A stretch of 64,000 nucleotides of DNA from Enterococcus_D sp050529585. GTDB lineage: Bacteria; Bacillota; Bacilli; Lactobacillales; Enterococcaceae. The stretch lies in contig NZ_CP172882.1 of NCBI RefSeq assembly GCF_050529585.1, forward strand, positions 1,674,001 to 1,738,000. The letters are read 5' to 3'. The notes beneath the pieces were generated by a model. The model ran no database searches. It was not told the DNA's origin and was given only the letters and a program-made list of their open reading frames with translations. Made by a program: the position numbers and the translations under genes. How positions within the stretch are numbered: position 1 is the stretch's first letter; the number at the start of each line of letters is the position of its first letter. Positions 36,722 to 45,516 of this stretch are shown here, piece by piece.

Positions 36722-36907
36722 TTAGTCAACATCGATTGTTCTAAAACGTATTTGATTGTTTTCATCACGTTTTAAAATGGTTTCTTCTTTTAAGTAGGCA
36801 AATTTTTTCTCACTAAGTGCTGGATTTTCTAACATTTCTTCATATCCGGTAAAAATATCTTGGATATATTTTTTGTAGGCTTTTTTCTTTTTGATTCTTT
36901 TTTTCAT
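36722..36907 (-). CDS. Small basic hypothetical protein (61 aa)
   Basis: A 61-residue protein opening with a very Lys-rich stretch (MKKRIKKKKAYKKYI), then an acidic helix and a short strand at the end. An AAAGGAC site precedes the ATG and a terminator overlaps the stop. No family is recognised. The basic N-terminus could contact RNA or membrane. It is separated from the rRNA operon downstream by that terminator. Confidence 0.6.
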   Translation of the reverse strand: MKKRIKKKKAYKKYIQDIFTGYEEMLENPALSEKKFAYLKEETILKRDENNQIRFRTIDVD

Positions 36908-37003
36908 TTGGCACCGTCCTTTACGTGCTTATCTTAGCAAGTCCTCAAGAATCTGACAACTAAAAATAGTGTTTTATGATAATTTTATTACCTACTCGAT
37001 AAA

Positions 37004-37522
37004 TCAGATCAATTTTTGGTAAGCAAGTCGTTCCCCATTCGGGATCGGAAATTCGATATGTCCGCAAAACGAATAACCAGCAGCAGTGATATTTCTTTGC
37101 ATCGCTGTGTTTGCTTGGTACGTATCGATCCTCAGATCAAAAACACCTTTATTTTTTGCAACTGCTTCTAATGCCTGCAATAGTTTCGCACTTAATCGCT
37201 GCCCTTTGAATTGCGGATTGACGACAACACGATGAATAGACAAGTACGGGCCGTCGCCTACCCACTGTCCTGCTTGAATGGCCGTATAGACTGGATCAAT
37301 ACCTGAAACCAACGCTGCACTTGCAGCAATTTCTCCATGCGATACCAATACATAACTTTCCTGCTTTAGAATATCATCTCTGATTTTTTCTTCAGATGGT
37401 CCATATCCATCTTGCCATTGTGGTGATCCTTGTGCACCCAATGCAGCAATCCCTTCATTGATCAAGCGCATCAATGAAGGCAAATCCGCTACCGTTGCTT
37501 GACGCAATTCGAACAATGCCAT
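37004..37522 (-). CDS. GNAT-family N-acetyltransferase
   Basis: A 172-residue GNAT acyltransferase. The central strand and acetyl-CoA loop are seen in L-S-I-H-R-V-V-V-N-P-Q-F-K-G-Q-R-L (about residues 94-110), followed by helix A-K-L-L-Q-A-L-E and a late A-A-G-Y-S-F-C-G. It starts 23 bases after pyrD and probably shares its transcript. Substrate is unknown. Start is supported by GAAGGAAAG. Confidence 0.87.
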   Translation of the reverse strand: MALFELRQATVADLPSLMRLINEGIAALGAQGSPQWQDGYGPSEEKIRDDILKQESYVLVSHGEIAASAALVSGIDPVYTAIQAGQWVGDGPYLSIHRVVVNPQFKGQRLSAKLLQALEAVAKNKGVFDLRIDTYQANTAMQRNITAAGYSFCGHIEFPIPNGERLAYQKLI

Positions 37523-37545
37523 CTTTCCTTCTCTCTTTTTTTCAG

Positions 37546-38487
37546 TTAGTCCGTGATCGATTTTAACTTTCCTTGGAACTCAGAAATGCTTTGATAGCCT
37601 TTATCTGCCATAATAGCCGACAACTCATTGATCAAGCGATCAAAAATCGCTGGTCCTTCTTTATGCAATTCAGTACCGATCTGCAGCATGCTTGCGCCAC
37701 ACAACAAATGTTCGTATGCGTCTTGACCAGTACGAATACCACCAGTACCTATAATTTTGATTTCTGGTTTCAATCGTGTATAAAAAGCTCGGACATTAGC
37801 TAGGGCAGTTGGCTTGATATACGCACCCCCCAATCCACCGAAACCGTCTTTGGGTTTAATCACCACTGTATCTGAGTCCGGATCAATAAACAGTGCATTC
37901 CCCACACTATTAACAGAATTGACATAAGCAAGAGGAAAGCGATTCAATATCTCGGCCATTTGATCAAAGTGTGCCAAGTCAAAATAAGGCGGTAGCTTCA
38001 CACCCAGCGGTTTAGTAAAAAATGAAAAAACATCCGTCAAAATAGACGCCGTCAATTCAAAATCATACGCGACTTGCGGTTTGCCGGGCACGTTCGGACA
38101 AGAAAGATTCAATTCAGTGATGCCTTCAAAGGCACTGTTTTGAATTTTCTTCAATAAGGTTATATTTTCCTCAACACTCATCGCTGCTACCGAAAAAAAG
38201 AGTGGCGAACCTTGTGGTAGTTCGACCTGCTTTTTGATAGCATAGTCCAAATAATAATCTACACCACGATTAGGTAAGCCCATCGAATTGATACTGCCTA
38301 AATCAAGATCCATATAGCGTGGTTCAGGATTTCCTTCTCTGGCTGAGATTGTCGCGCTCTTAGTCACAAATGACCCTGCTTTAGAATGCGCCAGTTCTTC
38401 CATTTCTTCTATTGTCATACAATGAACACCTGAAGCATTCATAAAAGGATTTTGATATGTGTATGGCCCAAAATTTGTTGTTAACAT
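37546..38487 (-). CDS. pyrD: Dihydroorotate dehydrogenase, class 1A (fumarate type)
   Basis: A 313-residue soluble FMN enzyme that oxidises dihydroorotate to orotate with fumarate as acceptor, in pyrimidine synthesis. The active-site Cys130 lies in L-N-L-S-C-P-N-V-P-G-K-P-Q, diagnostic of class 1. The N-terminal N-P-F-M-N-A-S-G and T-K-S-A-T motifs are present. Length and the absence of an adjacent PyrK electron-transfer subunit favour class 1A. It stands apart from other pyrimidine genes, which is normal for PyrDA. No PyrR leader is evident. Confidence 0.92.
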   Translation of the reverse strand: MLTTNFGPYTYQNPFMNASGVHCMTIEEMEELAHSKAGSFVTKSATISAREGNPEPRYMDLDLGSINSMGLPNRGVDYYLDYAIKKQVELPQGSPLFFSVAAMSVEENITLLKKIQNSAFEGITELNLSCPNVPGKPQVAYDFELTASILTDVFSFFTKPLGVKLPPYFDLAHFDQMAEILNRFPLAYVNSVNSVGNALFIDPDSDTVVIKPKDGFGGLGGAYIKPTALANVRAFYTRLKPEIKIIGTGGIRTGQDAYEHLLCGASMLQIGTELHKEGPAIFDRLINELSAIMADKGYQSISEFQGKLKSITD

Positions 38488-38752
38488 GGATACGATCCCC
38501 CAATCTTTTCAAATAGTTTACCTGTAAGGTCATGAAAAATCAATGGTGATAGGGTGAATTTGAACGAGTGTAATGCTGGAATATTCGTCTTTTGATATAA
38601 AAGACCATTTTTAGACACAACTATAGTTGACCCGTGAATAAAGTTCATCCTTTGTATCTACTGGTACGAAAGATTTTTCGCTCAATCTTCTTTATGTTCA
38701 TTCACAGAACCTAATCCATATAGATATTGATACTACCTCTGATGACTCAAAA
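38488..38752. other. Intergenic region before pyrD, no gene seen
   Basis: About 265 bases of AT-rich sequence with no frame supported by a ribosome site and no recognised riboswitch. It should hold the pyrD promoter on the minus strand, but I find no convincing -35/-10 pair. Confidence 0.5.
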
Positions 38753-38800
38753 AACAAAAAAACTCTCTTACCCACTTTCTGCCGTGAGTAAAAGAGTTTC
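38753..38800 (-). terminator. Terminator of the MIP18-family gene
   Basis: AACTCTCTTAC / GTAAAAGAGTT stem with a T-run on the minus strand, about 50 bases after the stop. Confidence 0.8.
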
Positions 38801-38851
38801 GTTTATCATACATATTCAAACGGATACCCGTCGATTCATATTTGTTGATCC

Positions 38852-39181
38852 CTAACGAATCCCCAAAGCAATCCGTGCATAGCGGCTCATTTTATCGGTC
38901 GTCCAAGCAGGGTACCAGACCAATTTAACTTCTGGATTGGTGACTTCCGGCACATCTGACAAGGCTTCATGGATCGATTCAGTCAAGACGTCGGCTAACG
39001 GACAACCCATTGTCGTCAAAGTCATTTTGATGACTGTATGACCCGTTTCACCATCAAACTCCACTTCATAGACCAACCCTAGATTGACAATGTCAATACC
39101 AAGCTCGGGGTCGATCACGGTTTCTAACGCAGCGAGAACACGCTCTTTGATTGCTTCCACTTCTATTTCTGTATATGCCAT
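38852..39181 (-). CDS. MIP18/DUF59 family Fe-S assembly protein (SufT-like)
   Basis: A 109-residue MIP18-family protein related to SufT and PaaD, thought to help mature Fe-S proteins. It has the D-P-E-L-G-I-D-I-V-N-L-G-L-V-Y block and the reactive Cys in T-T-M-G-C-P-L. ATG at 39181 has GGAGG nine bases upstream; the longer frame has no ribosome site. It lies 73 bases after the YitT-family gene on the same strand. Confidence 0.9.
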   Translation of the reverse strand: MAYTEIEVEAIKERVLAALETVIDPELGIDIVNLGLVYEVEFDGETGHTVIKMTLTTMGCPLADVLTESIHEALSDVPEVTNPEVKLVWYPAWTTDKMSRYARIALGIR

Positions 39182-39254
39182 AGATGGTGACCTCCTTATT
39201 TCTTGTAACAAATCATACCTTCTTTTGTCTTGTTTGTAAATGGACAATCGTTGA

Positions 39255-40190
39255 TCAAGGTCGGGTCTTTTTGTGAATCTTCAACTCAGGGAAAACCCCC
39301 GTTGTTTTAAACGTTCGTTGTTCATCATCTGTCGCAAATCGACCGGTGATTGATTGTGTCGGCACAAAGTTGATAAAAGCATTACCATCTGCTTCAAGGA
39401 CCGCTTGCTCTAAGTCATACATTTCATAGCGGGTCACGACCATCATGATCATATTGCCCGGCACGCCGGAATACCCTCCAACAGATGGAAATAAAGTCAT
39501 TCCGCGAAAAATATGTTTCGAAATATTTTTGCCCACGGCTTCCGCATTGGTGGTAATGATCATGGCCGTCACCTTTTGATGACTGGTATGGAGCATATCC
39601 ACGACATAACTCATAGCAAAAATCGAAATAATGGTATACAAAGCACTTTCCCATGAGAAAACAAACCCAGAAACCATGACAATGATTCCATTTAAGATAA
39701 ACATATATTTGCCAACCGTTTTACCAGTCGTCTTTGATAAAATCAAAGAAAGAATATCCAAACCACCAGTAGTGAAGCCCATTTTTAATGAAAAGGCCAC
39801 ACCAACACCTAATAACACACCGCCAATCAACGCATTGACCAAAATATTATCCGTTATTGCCCCTTGCGGCAGAACCATGGTGAAAAGCGAGACAACGACA
39901 ACATTGATAAAACTAAGCCATGTAGACGATTTACCCAATTTAATAAATCCTAAGACAAAAATCGGCAGATTCAAAATAAAAATGAACAAACCTGTACTTA
40001 AATGAATACCAAAATGGTTCCAAGCCAACGCAACGATCAATTGCGCGACCCCATTCATACCGGCAGACAAGACTTGTGCTGGTATCAAAAAGAAATTCAA
40101 TGCAACAGCAGCCGTGATGCCCGAGAGCAAGATGACCCCTATTTTCTTTAATTGTTCAGATTGCTGATGTTTCGTTAATAACTTACTCAC
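39255..40190 (-). CDS. YitT family membrane protein (DUF161/DUF2179)
   Basis: A 311-residue protein with five or six N-terminal membrane helices (DUF161) and a C-terminal cytoplasmic DUF2179 domain from about residue 220. The family block G-F-T-T-G-G-L-D-I-L-S is near residue 140. GTG at 40190 has AGGAGG nine bases upstream, better than GTG at 40196. YitT proteins are widespread in Firmicutes but their substrate is not established. Confidence 0.87.
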   Translation of the reverse strand: MSKLLTKHQQSEQLKKIGVILLSGITAAVALNFFLIPAQVLSAGMNGVAQLIVALAWNHFGIHLSTGLFIFILNLPIFVLGFIKLGKSSTWLSFINVVVVSLFTMVLPQGAITDNILVNALIGGVLLGVGVAFSLKMGFTTGGLDILSLILSKTTGKTVGKYMFILNGIIVMVSGFVFSWESALYTIISIFAMSYVVDMLHTSHQKVTAMIITTNAEAVGKNISKHIFRGMTLFPSVGGYSGVPGNMIMMVVTRYEMYDLEQAVLEADGNAFINFVPTQSITGRFATDDEQRTFKTTGVFPELKIHKKTRP

Positions 40191-40344
40191 ACGCACTTAC
40201 CTCCTTCGCTAAAAAATCTCCTTCCAAAGAATAGCAGTTTGTGTCAAAAATTGGAACAATTATTTGCAAAAATTTACTTTTGATCCCCTGATTCTTTACA
40301 GTCATGGTAGAATAAAAACAAAGCCTTAGAAAGGAGAATGAATC

Positions 40345-40836
40345 ATGGCAAAAGATGCAAGCTTTGATATCGTTTCAGAAATCAACACAGAGGAAGTAAA
40401 AAACGCCATTCAGCAAGCAGAAAAAGAATTAAAAAACCGCTTTGACTTTAAAGGTTCTACCGTTGAGATCAAAATGGATGGTGCTAAACTGACGGTGGTC
40501 GGTGACGACGACTTCAAAGTGGAACAAATCAAAGATGTTTTGTTCGCAAAATTAATCAAACGCAGTGTACCTACCAAAAATATTCAGTTTTCAGATACTG
40601 AACATGCTTTAGGTGCAAAGGCCCGACAAACTGCTGAAATGATCAATGGAATCGATAAGGAACAAGCCAAGAAAATCACTACTGCTATCAAAAATGCAAA
40701 ATTAAAAGTCAAAACACAGATTCAAGACAATCAAATTCGTGTCACTGGAAAAAGCCGTGATGACTTGCAAGAAGTCATTCAGCTTTTACGCAAATTGCCT
40801 TTGACGATCGATTTGCAATTTACAAACTATCGTTAG
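40345..40836 (+). CDS. YajQ family nucleotide-binding protein (UPF0234)
   Basis: A 163-residue soluble protein of the YajQ/UPF0234 family. The opening A-S-F-D-I-V-S-E-I, the N-R-F-D-F-K-G-S block near residue 32 and the final L-P-L-T-I-D-L-Q-F-T-N-Y-R are typical. Some homologues bind cyclic di-GMP or tRNA-like nucleotides; the role in enterococci is uncertain. Start follows AAAGGAG. It is monocistronic and convergent with the helicase gene, sharing a terminator. Confidence 0.92.
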   Translation: MAKDASFDIVSEINTEEVKNAIQQAEKELKNRFDFKGSTVEIKMDGAKLTVVGDDDFKVEQIKDVLFAKLIKRSVPTKNIQFSDTEHALGAKARQTAEMINGIDKEQAKKITTAIKNAKLKVKTQIQDNQIRVTGKSRDDLQEVIQLLRKLPLTIDLQFTNYR

Positions 40837-40838
40837 TC

Positions 40839-40882
40839 CAAAAACAGTCGCTGACCAAATAACTGGCAGCGACTGTTTTTTC
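40839..40882. terminator. Bidirectional terminator
   Basis: AAAACAGTCGCTG / CAGCGACTGTTTTTT stem between convergent yajQ-like and helicase genes. Confidence 0.9.
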
Positions 40883-43334
40883 ATTCCGCCCAAAATGCCT
40901 GCAACTGATGACTGATATCATCTGGCTTGCTGACACGTTGCGCATGTTGCCAATGCATGGGGAACAAGGATTGATATACTGGCGTTTGAAACCGTTGGTC
41001 CAACAGGAGAACTACACCCCTATCCATCACATCACGTATCACACGACCAGCTGCTTGCAGCACTTTATTCATCCCTGGCAATTGATAAGCATAGGAAAAG
41101 CCAGCATGATTTTTTTGATCATAATAACTACGGATCAGTTCCTGTTCATGATTGATTTGCGGCAAGCCGACACCAACGATGGCTGCACCAATCAATCGTT
41201 CCCCTTTCAAGTCGATTCCTTCAGAAAATATACCGCCTAAAACGCAAAATGCAAGCATCGTCTGTTTTTCTGCGCCTTCTTTCATTTGTCCGCCAGGTGT
41301 AAAGCGAGTCATAAAGGCCTCTCGCTCAGATTCGTCCATGGCTGTTCCTTGGATCAAAATGTCGACATCAGGATACTGCGATGAAAATGCCGCCGCAACA
41401 TCATCTAAATAACGATATGAGGGGAAAAACACCATATAATTGCCGACCTTTGCTGCAATCATCCGCTGGATAGCTTCTACGATCAGAGGCAAACTGGCTG
41501 TTCTTTGGTGATAGGTTGTTTGGATATAATCAGCAACCAGTATTTTTTGTTTCTCTGGTGGAAAGGGACTAGGCAACCGATACCGCAAGGCATCTTCTCC
41601 ACCCCCAAGTACTTCTTGATAATAAGGCAACGGAGAAAAACTAGCCGAAAACAAGACACTGGATTTGCCTTTATCTAAAACATTGTTTAAAAAAGGCGCT
41701 GGATCCATACAAAACTGCTTGATCCGGATATCATATGGCGTGATTTCCACTGTTGTTTCATAATGATCATCATAAAACTCGCTGATTTTCAGGTAGTGAT
41801 TGACTTCAAAATAACACAATAAAACCTCTTCTTGTACTGGATTTTCTTCATTTGCCGGCAACCATTCCTTCATTATCTCTGCCAAGCGGTTCAATTGCTT
41901 CAGCAATGTTTCATGCGGTGCTGCCTGATGATGATAAACCCACCCTTCTTCTTTGGCGAGGGCTGCCACTTGTTTGAATTCTTTGTCGACCTTGGTCACA
42001 GCTCGCTTCAACTTTGCTTGCTCTTTGGGCAGTTTTTTGCTCAACTCTGAAAATAGTGCCCGTTGCAAGGTTGCTGAATACATCTCCTTTGAACGGTTGA
42101 CTAAATTGTGGGCTTCGTCCACCAAAAAGAAATAATCTTCTTCAGGTTCTTCAAAGAAACGGCGTAAATAGACCGTCGGATCAAACAAATAATTATAATC
42201 ACCAATAATCACATCACAAAAAACACTGACATCCAGTGATAGCTCAAATGGACACACAGTATGTTTGCGCCCGTAAGACTCAATGATGGATCGGGTAATT
42301 TGATTCTCATGATTCAAAAGATCCCATAATGCTTCATTGATCCGATTGTAGTATCCTTGTGCATACGGACAATGTTCAGGTGTGCAGTTTCTCTCTTCCA
42401 AAAAACAGATCTTATCTTTTGCAGTGAGCGTCACACTTTTGGTTTCACTGCCTGTATCAGCTAGCTGTTGCAAGGCATCTTCAGCAACTTGGCGGGTAAT
42501 GGTTTTGGCAGTCAAATAAAAAATACGATCCCCGCCTGCTTCTCCTAACACTTTTAACGCCGGAAAAATGGTCGAGATCGTTTTTCCAGTACCAGTAGGT
42601 GCTTCGGCAAACAATCGTTGCCCTGTTTTCAACGTTTTGTATGCCGCCGCAGCTAACTCCCGTTGTCCTTTGCGAAATGACTCATATGGAAATTGCAGCA
42701 ACTGCAGTGACGTATTACGGACTCTGCGCCAGTTTTCCTCGAAAACCATCCATTTATGATACTCATTCAGCAAATCTTCGTAAAAAGAGGTCAAGTCTGG
42801 AAACGAAAAACTTCTGCGGGTACGCGTAATGATTTTCTCTGTTGTCTGATAGTACGTCAATTGCACATCGATATGTTCCAATCTTTCCTTTGGTGCATCC
42901 TTGTCCGCTATTTTTTCTTGTAAACCAGCAGATGGATCCTCTTCTTGCGTGTGAGCAGTCTCATCATTCTTTTGCAGCAAAAATAAATAGGCATATACCA
43001 TTCCTTGCGCAAAAAACAGATCGATCTGATCCGATGGAATATCCTCGTAAAAAGGCTCTGATGTTTTGATCTCGTCTATCACCCAGCAGGCTTTTTCATG
43101 ATCATAAAAAAGACCATCAGCCCGGCCTTCGATGGTGATTTTGTCTTTACCAACTTGACTTTCACGCTTAAAAAAGACTTCTTTTTGATAGGCTTCGCCA
43201 GCTTCTTTTTGCAATTTCCGATGGATCCGTGCACCTTCTTGTGCCGTATGGTTGCTCACCCGGCGACTGTCGATATCTCCTCTACGCAAGATAAATTCGA
43301 CTATTTTCCGGACTGCTACTTTTCCTTTATACAC
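40881..43334 (-). CDS. DinG/XPD-type Fe-S helicase with N-terminal PD-(D/E)XK nuclease-like domain
   Basis: An 817-residue protein. Residues 1-200 carry a RecB-like nuclease signature: Asp73 in G-R-A-D-G and Glu88/Lys90 in D-E-I-K-T. The superfamily 2 helicase follows, with Walker A T-G-T-G-K-T at 247-252, four cysteines (310, 317, 322, 361) in XPD/DinG-type Fe-S spacing, and D-E-A-H at 406-409. The C-terminal motor includes G-G-I-F-S-E-G-I-D-L. GTG start follows AGAAGGTG. It probably unwinds, and may cut, branched or damaged DNA. No CRISPR or cas gene is near, so a repair role is more likely. Confidence 0.88.
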   Translation of the reverse strand: MYKGKVAVRKIVEFILRRGDIDSRRVSNHTAQEGARIHRKLQKEAGEAYQKEVFFKRESQVGKDKITIEGRADGLFYDHEKACWVIDEIKTSEPFYEDIPSDQIDLFFAQGMVYAYLFLLQKNDETAHTQEEDPSAGLQEKIADKDAPKERLEHIDVQLTYYQTTEKIITRTRRSFSFPDLTSFYEDLLNEYHKWMVFEENWRRVRNTSLQLLQFPYESFRKGQRELAAAAYKTLKTGQRLFAEAPTGTGKTISTIFPALKVLGEAGGDRIFYLTAKTITRQVAEDALQQLADTGSETKSVTLTAKDKICFLEERNCTPEHCPYAQGYYNRINEALWDLLNHENQITRSIIESYGRKHTVCPFELSLDVSVFCDVIIGDYNYLFDPTVYLRRFFEEPEEDYFFLVDEAHNLVNRSKEMYSATLQRALFSELSKKLPKEQAKLKRAVTKVDKEFKQVAALAKEEGWVYHHQAAPHETLLKQLNRLAEIMKEWLPANEENPVQEEVLLCYFEVNHYLKISEFYDDHYETTVEITPYDIRIKQFCMDPAPFLNNVLDKGKSSVLFSASFSPLPYYQEVLGGGEDALRYRLPSPFPPEKQKILVADYIQTTYHQRTASLPLIVEAIQRMIAAKVGNYMVFFPSYRYLDDVAAAFSSQYPDVDILIQGTAMDESEREAFMTRFTPGGQMKEGAEKQTMLAFCVLGGIFSEGIDLKGERLIGAAIVGVGLPQINHEQELIRSYYDQKNHAGFSYAYQLPGMNKVLQAAGRVIRDVMDRGVVLLLDQRFQTPVYQSLFPMHWQHAQRVSKPDDISHQLQAFWAE

Positions 43335-43392
43335 GTCTTCACCTTCTCGCTTGTCATTATAGCTGAAACCCTGATTTTGTTAAAGCGAACAC

Positions 43393-43427
43393 AATAAAAA
43401 GACTGCCCCGTAGACAGTCTTTTTATT
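43393..43427 (-). terminator. Terminator of the lipoprotein-holin unit
   Basis: AATAAAAAGACTG / CAGTCTTTTTATT stem with T-runs, lying between the holin gene end and the helicase start. Confidence 0.85.
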
Positions 43428-43468
43428 GTAGAAACCAAAAATATGGCATCTTAGCCAGCATCCTTGCA

Positions 43469-43849
43469 TTACTGATCCGCTTTAAATGTCTTCTTTATTT
43501 TTTGAAGCAATTCTCGGAAAAATGAAACGTCGATACCCATTCGCTGATAATTTTCGAATATCGACAGCAACTCCATCCATAAATAACCGCTGTACAACAC
43601 GTAGAGTAGTGCTGTACCTGATTGAATCGGGATCAAAAAACTGATTGGAATAAAAAACAGCAACAAGACAATACTCGCAACTTTCCGTAAAATCCCGTTG
43701 ATTCCTTGACTAGATGTCAAGGTTCCAGTCATAAAAGCCGCGAGACAACCACTTATAAAATCAAGGATCATCGCCGTACAGAGCAATGACAACAAATACA
43801 GAATTTTCTCCTCTTGCAGCAACGTCAACAATGCGTTAAATGACAACAT
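43469..43849 (-). CDS. Holin-like membrane protein (phage_holin_4_1 family)
   Basis: A 126-residue protein with about three or four hydrophobic segments. The F-I-S-G-C-L-A-A-F motif and a following G-I-N-G-I-L-R-K pattern are typical of the TcdE/Cph1 holin group. ATG at 43849 has GGGAGG upstream; the longer frame lacks a site. Holins form lesions that release endolysins or toxins. No endolysin or phage gene is close, and it sits after a lipoprotein gene, so its role outside a prophage is unclear. Confidence 0.82.
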   Translation of the reverse strand: MLSFNALLTLLQEEKILYLLSLLCTAMILDFISGCLAAFMTGTLTSSQGINGILRKVASIVLLLFFIPISFLIPIQSGTALLYVLYSGYLWMELLSIFENYQRMGIDVSFFRELLQKIKKTFKADQ

Positions 43850-43929
43850 AAAATTCCTCCCTTTACATGAAACAACGTATGCAATAGGAGGAAAGTAACA
43901 ATGATTTAAAAATTTTGATTGACTATCGA

Positions 43930-44463
43930 TCATTCATCTACTTGAATATCATAGCGGACACCATTTTCATCAACAGCTTGTTTTGTTTCAGGATCAAAGA
44001 TAAAAGTGAAGGTTTGATCATCGGTTTTAAATATTAAGCGATCATTTTCAATCATGTAAGAAGCCTTTGTAAAGTCCGCTTGATAGATTTGATAAGGATC
44101 ATCCGTCATTTTAAGAGATGTATGCGAAAAATGTCTGTCAAAATCGTCATTGATTTGTTTTTCATAGGCTGTTGCACTTTGCGGGTCTGCCACAGAATCA
44201 TCTTCTATATCTGCCATTGGCAAATATTGTTTGACGATCGTCAGCTTGTTCTCATGAAAATCATAAACACCTTGGCTTTGGGGGAAAGAGGGACTTTCCG
44301 TCTGAATCAACATCATATCGCTCTCGCCATTGACAACAGCAGGCGACGCTGCTGAGACCGGTGCTTCAGTTGAGTGATTGATTGCCAGCTTTTCTTCACC
44401 GCAACTGGTAAGGATGGCCCCAAAAATAATACTCATCAAAAGAATACGCACAAATTTCTTCAT
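43930..44463 (-). CDS. Lipoprotein of unknown function (177 aa)
   Basis: A secreted lipoprotein with a signal peptide ending in the lipobox L-T-S-C (Cys21). A Ser/Pro/Ala-rich linker follows, then a soluble beta-rich domain from about residue 60. I recognise no family. ATG at 44463 has AGAAGGTG upstream. The holin-like gene lies 80 bases downstream, and a 19-codon frame with a good ribosome site lies just upstream, so the three may form one unit. Confidence 0.75.
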   Translation of the reverse strand: MKKFVRILLMSIIFGAILTSCGEEKLAINHSTEAPVSAASPAVVNGESDMMLIQTESPSFPQSQGVYDFHENKLTIVKQYLPMADIEDDSVADPQSATAYEKQINDDFDRHFSHTSLKMTDDPYQIYQADFTKASYMIENDRLIFKTDDQTFTFIFDPETKQAVDENGVRYDIQVDE

Positions 44464-44481
44464 CGAAGACACCTTCTTTCA

Positions 44482-44541
44482 TCAGACAGATTTATCATCA
44501 GATTCAATAAAAAATATGAAAAATTGATCGAGGAAAGCCAT
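44482..44541 (-). CDS. Possible 19-aa hydrophobic peptide
   Basis: A 19-codon frame, MAFLDQFFIFFIESDDKSV, with AAGGAG nine bases upstream and a TATACT -10-like box about 20 bases further up. It ends 18 bases before the lipoprotein start. Six consecutive bulky hydrophobic residues with an acidic/basic tail recall short membrane-active or leader peptides. It could equally be chance. Confidence 0.4.
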   Translation of the reverse strand: MAFLDQFFIFFIESDDKSV

Positions 44542-44579
44542 AAGCAGACTCTCCTTCAGAAATCACTTACAGTATAACA

Positions 44580-44795
44580 GGCCGCCTTTCAGTAAAGGGT
44601 TTTCTAAGAGAAATTTTCGGAAGCACACGCTATTTATGACTATATTTCTCACTGAATTATTTTTTAAGGGAGCTTTTTTTCACAGAATCTTTATTTTCTT
44701 TTACAGAAGTCTTTTGGGTTGACAAAAGCAAAAAAAATCATCCGCTAAAAAATGAACTTGAACGGACAAATCCCCCTCTGAATAAAAACCTTTCT
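44580..44795. other. Intergenic region, no gene seen
   Basis: About 215 AT-rich bases between divergent units. It contains an isolated TTGACA near 44718 but no matching -10, and no frame with a ribosome site. Confidence 0.4.
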
Positions 44796-44824
44796 TTGTT
44801 TCAGCGCCGCATTTGAGCTATACT
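44796..44824 (+). promoter_or_regulatory. Promoter of the MBL hydrolase / phosphatase pair
   Basis: TTGTTT (44796-44801), 17 bp, TATACT (44819-44824), 43 bases before the start codon. Confidence 0.7.
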
Positions 44825-44866
44825 AAAGGTGGACAAATTTTCTTATTTGATTTAAGGAGGTTCTAC

Positions 44867-45487
44867 ATGAAAATCATCGGTTTAGTCACAGGCCCTGTAC
44901 AAGAAAATTGCTACCTTATTTGGGATGAAGATACATTATTGATCATTGATCCAGGCGCTGAAGCAGCAAGACTGATCAGTGAAATCGACAAGATAGCTGT
45001 TGCACCACAAGCCATTTTGCTGACCCATACCCACTACGATCATATTGGGGCGGTCGATCAATTGAGAGATTATTACAACGTCCCTGTTTATGTCAGCCCG
45101 TTGGAACAAGAGTGGTTGAATGATCCTCAGAAAAATCTATCAGGGCGTCATCCAGACCTTGGTGCCATTACTGCCCGACCCGCAGAATATCTGTTAGAAA
45201 TGAAAGACTACCAAATCGGTGATTTTTCTTTCCGTGTCGTACCGACACCCGGGCACTCGATTGGCAGTGTCAGCTTCATATTTGATTCTTTTGTCGTTTC
45301 AGGTGATGCACTTTTTAAAGGCAGTATTGGGCGAACCGATCTGCCAACCGGAAACTTAGAACAATTACTTGAAAGTATTCAAAGCCAATTATTTGTTTTA
45401 CCAAACCAAATGGCTGTATATCCAGGACATGGCGAACCAACAACGATTGAAATCGAAAAACGAACCAATCCGTTTTTCAATCAGTAA
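44867..45487 (+). CDS. Metallo-beta-lactamase-fold hydrolase (glyoxalase II-like)
   Basis: A 206-residue MBL-fold metal hydrolase of the YqgX type. The metal motif T-H-T-H-Y-D-H-I-G is near residue 53, further His ligands lie in P-T-P-G-H-S near 129, and an Asp in V-S-G-D-A-L-F near 147. Homologues cleave S-lactoylglutathione or bacillithiol-type thioesters. ATG at 44867 has AAGGAGG upstream, and the 18 extra codons of the open frame overlap the promoter. The phosphatase gene follows after 29 bases. Confidence 0.9.
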   Translation: MKIIGLVTGPVQENCYLIWDEDTLLIIDPGAEAARLISEIDKIAVAPQAILLTHTHYDHIGAVDQLRDYYNVPVYVSPLEQEWLNDPQKNLSGRHPDLGAITARPAEYLLEMKDYQIGDFSFRVVPTPGHSIGSVSFIFDSFVVSGDALFKGSIGRTDLPTGNLEQLLESIQSQLFVLPNQMAVYPGHGEPTTIEIEKRTNPFFNQ

Positions 45488-45516
45488 AAGACGACAGTGA
45501 AACGGAGGAATATGAA

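Noticed and set aside
38488..38752. PyrR-type attenuator ahead of pyrD
   Set aside because: No anti-antiterminator/terminator pair or PyrR-binding loop could be recognised.
40881..43334. CRISPR-associated type IV DinG helicase
   Set aside because: No repeats or cas genes nearby; an N-terminal nuclease-type domain and chromosomal setting fit a housekeeping repair helicase.
43469..43849. Prophage remnant
   Set aside because: Only one holin-like gene; no integrase, capsid, endolysin or attachment repeats are seen.
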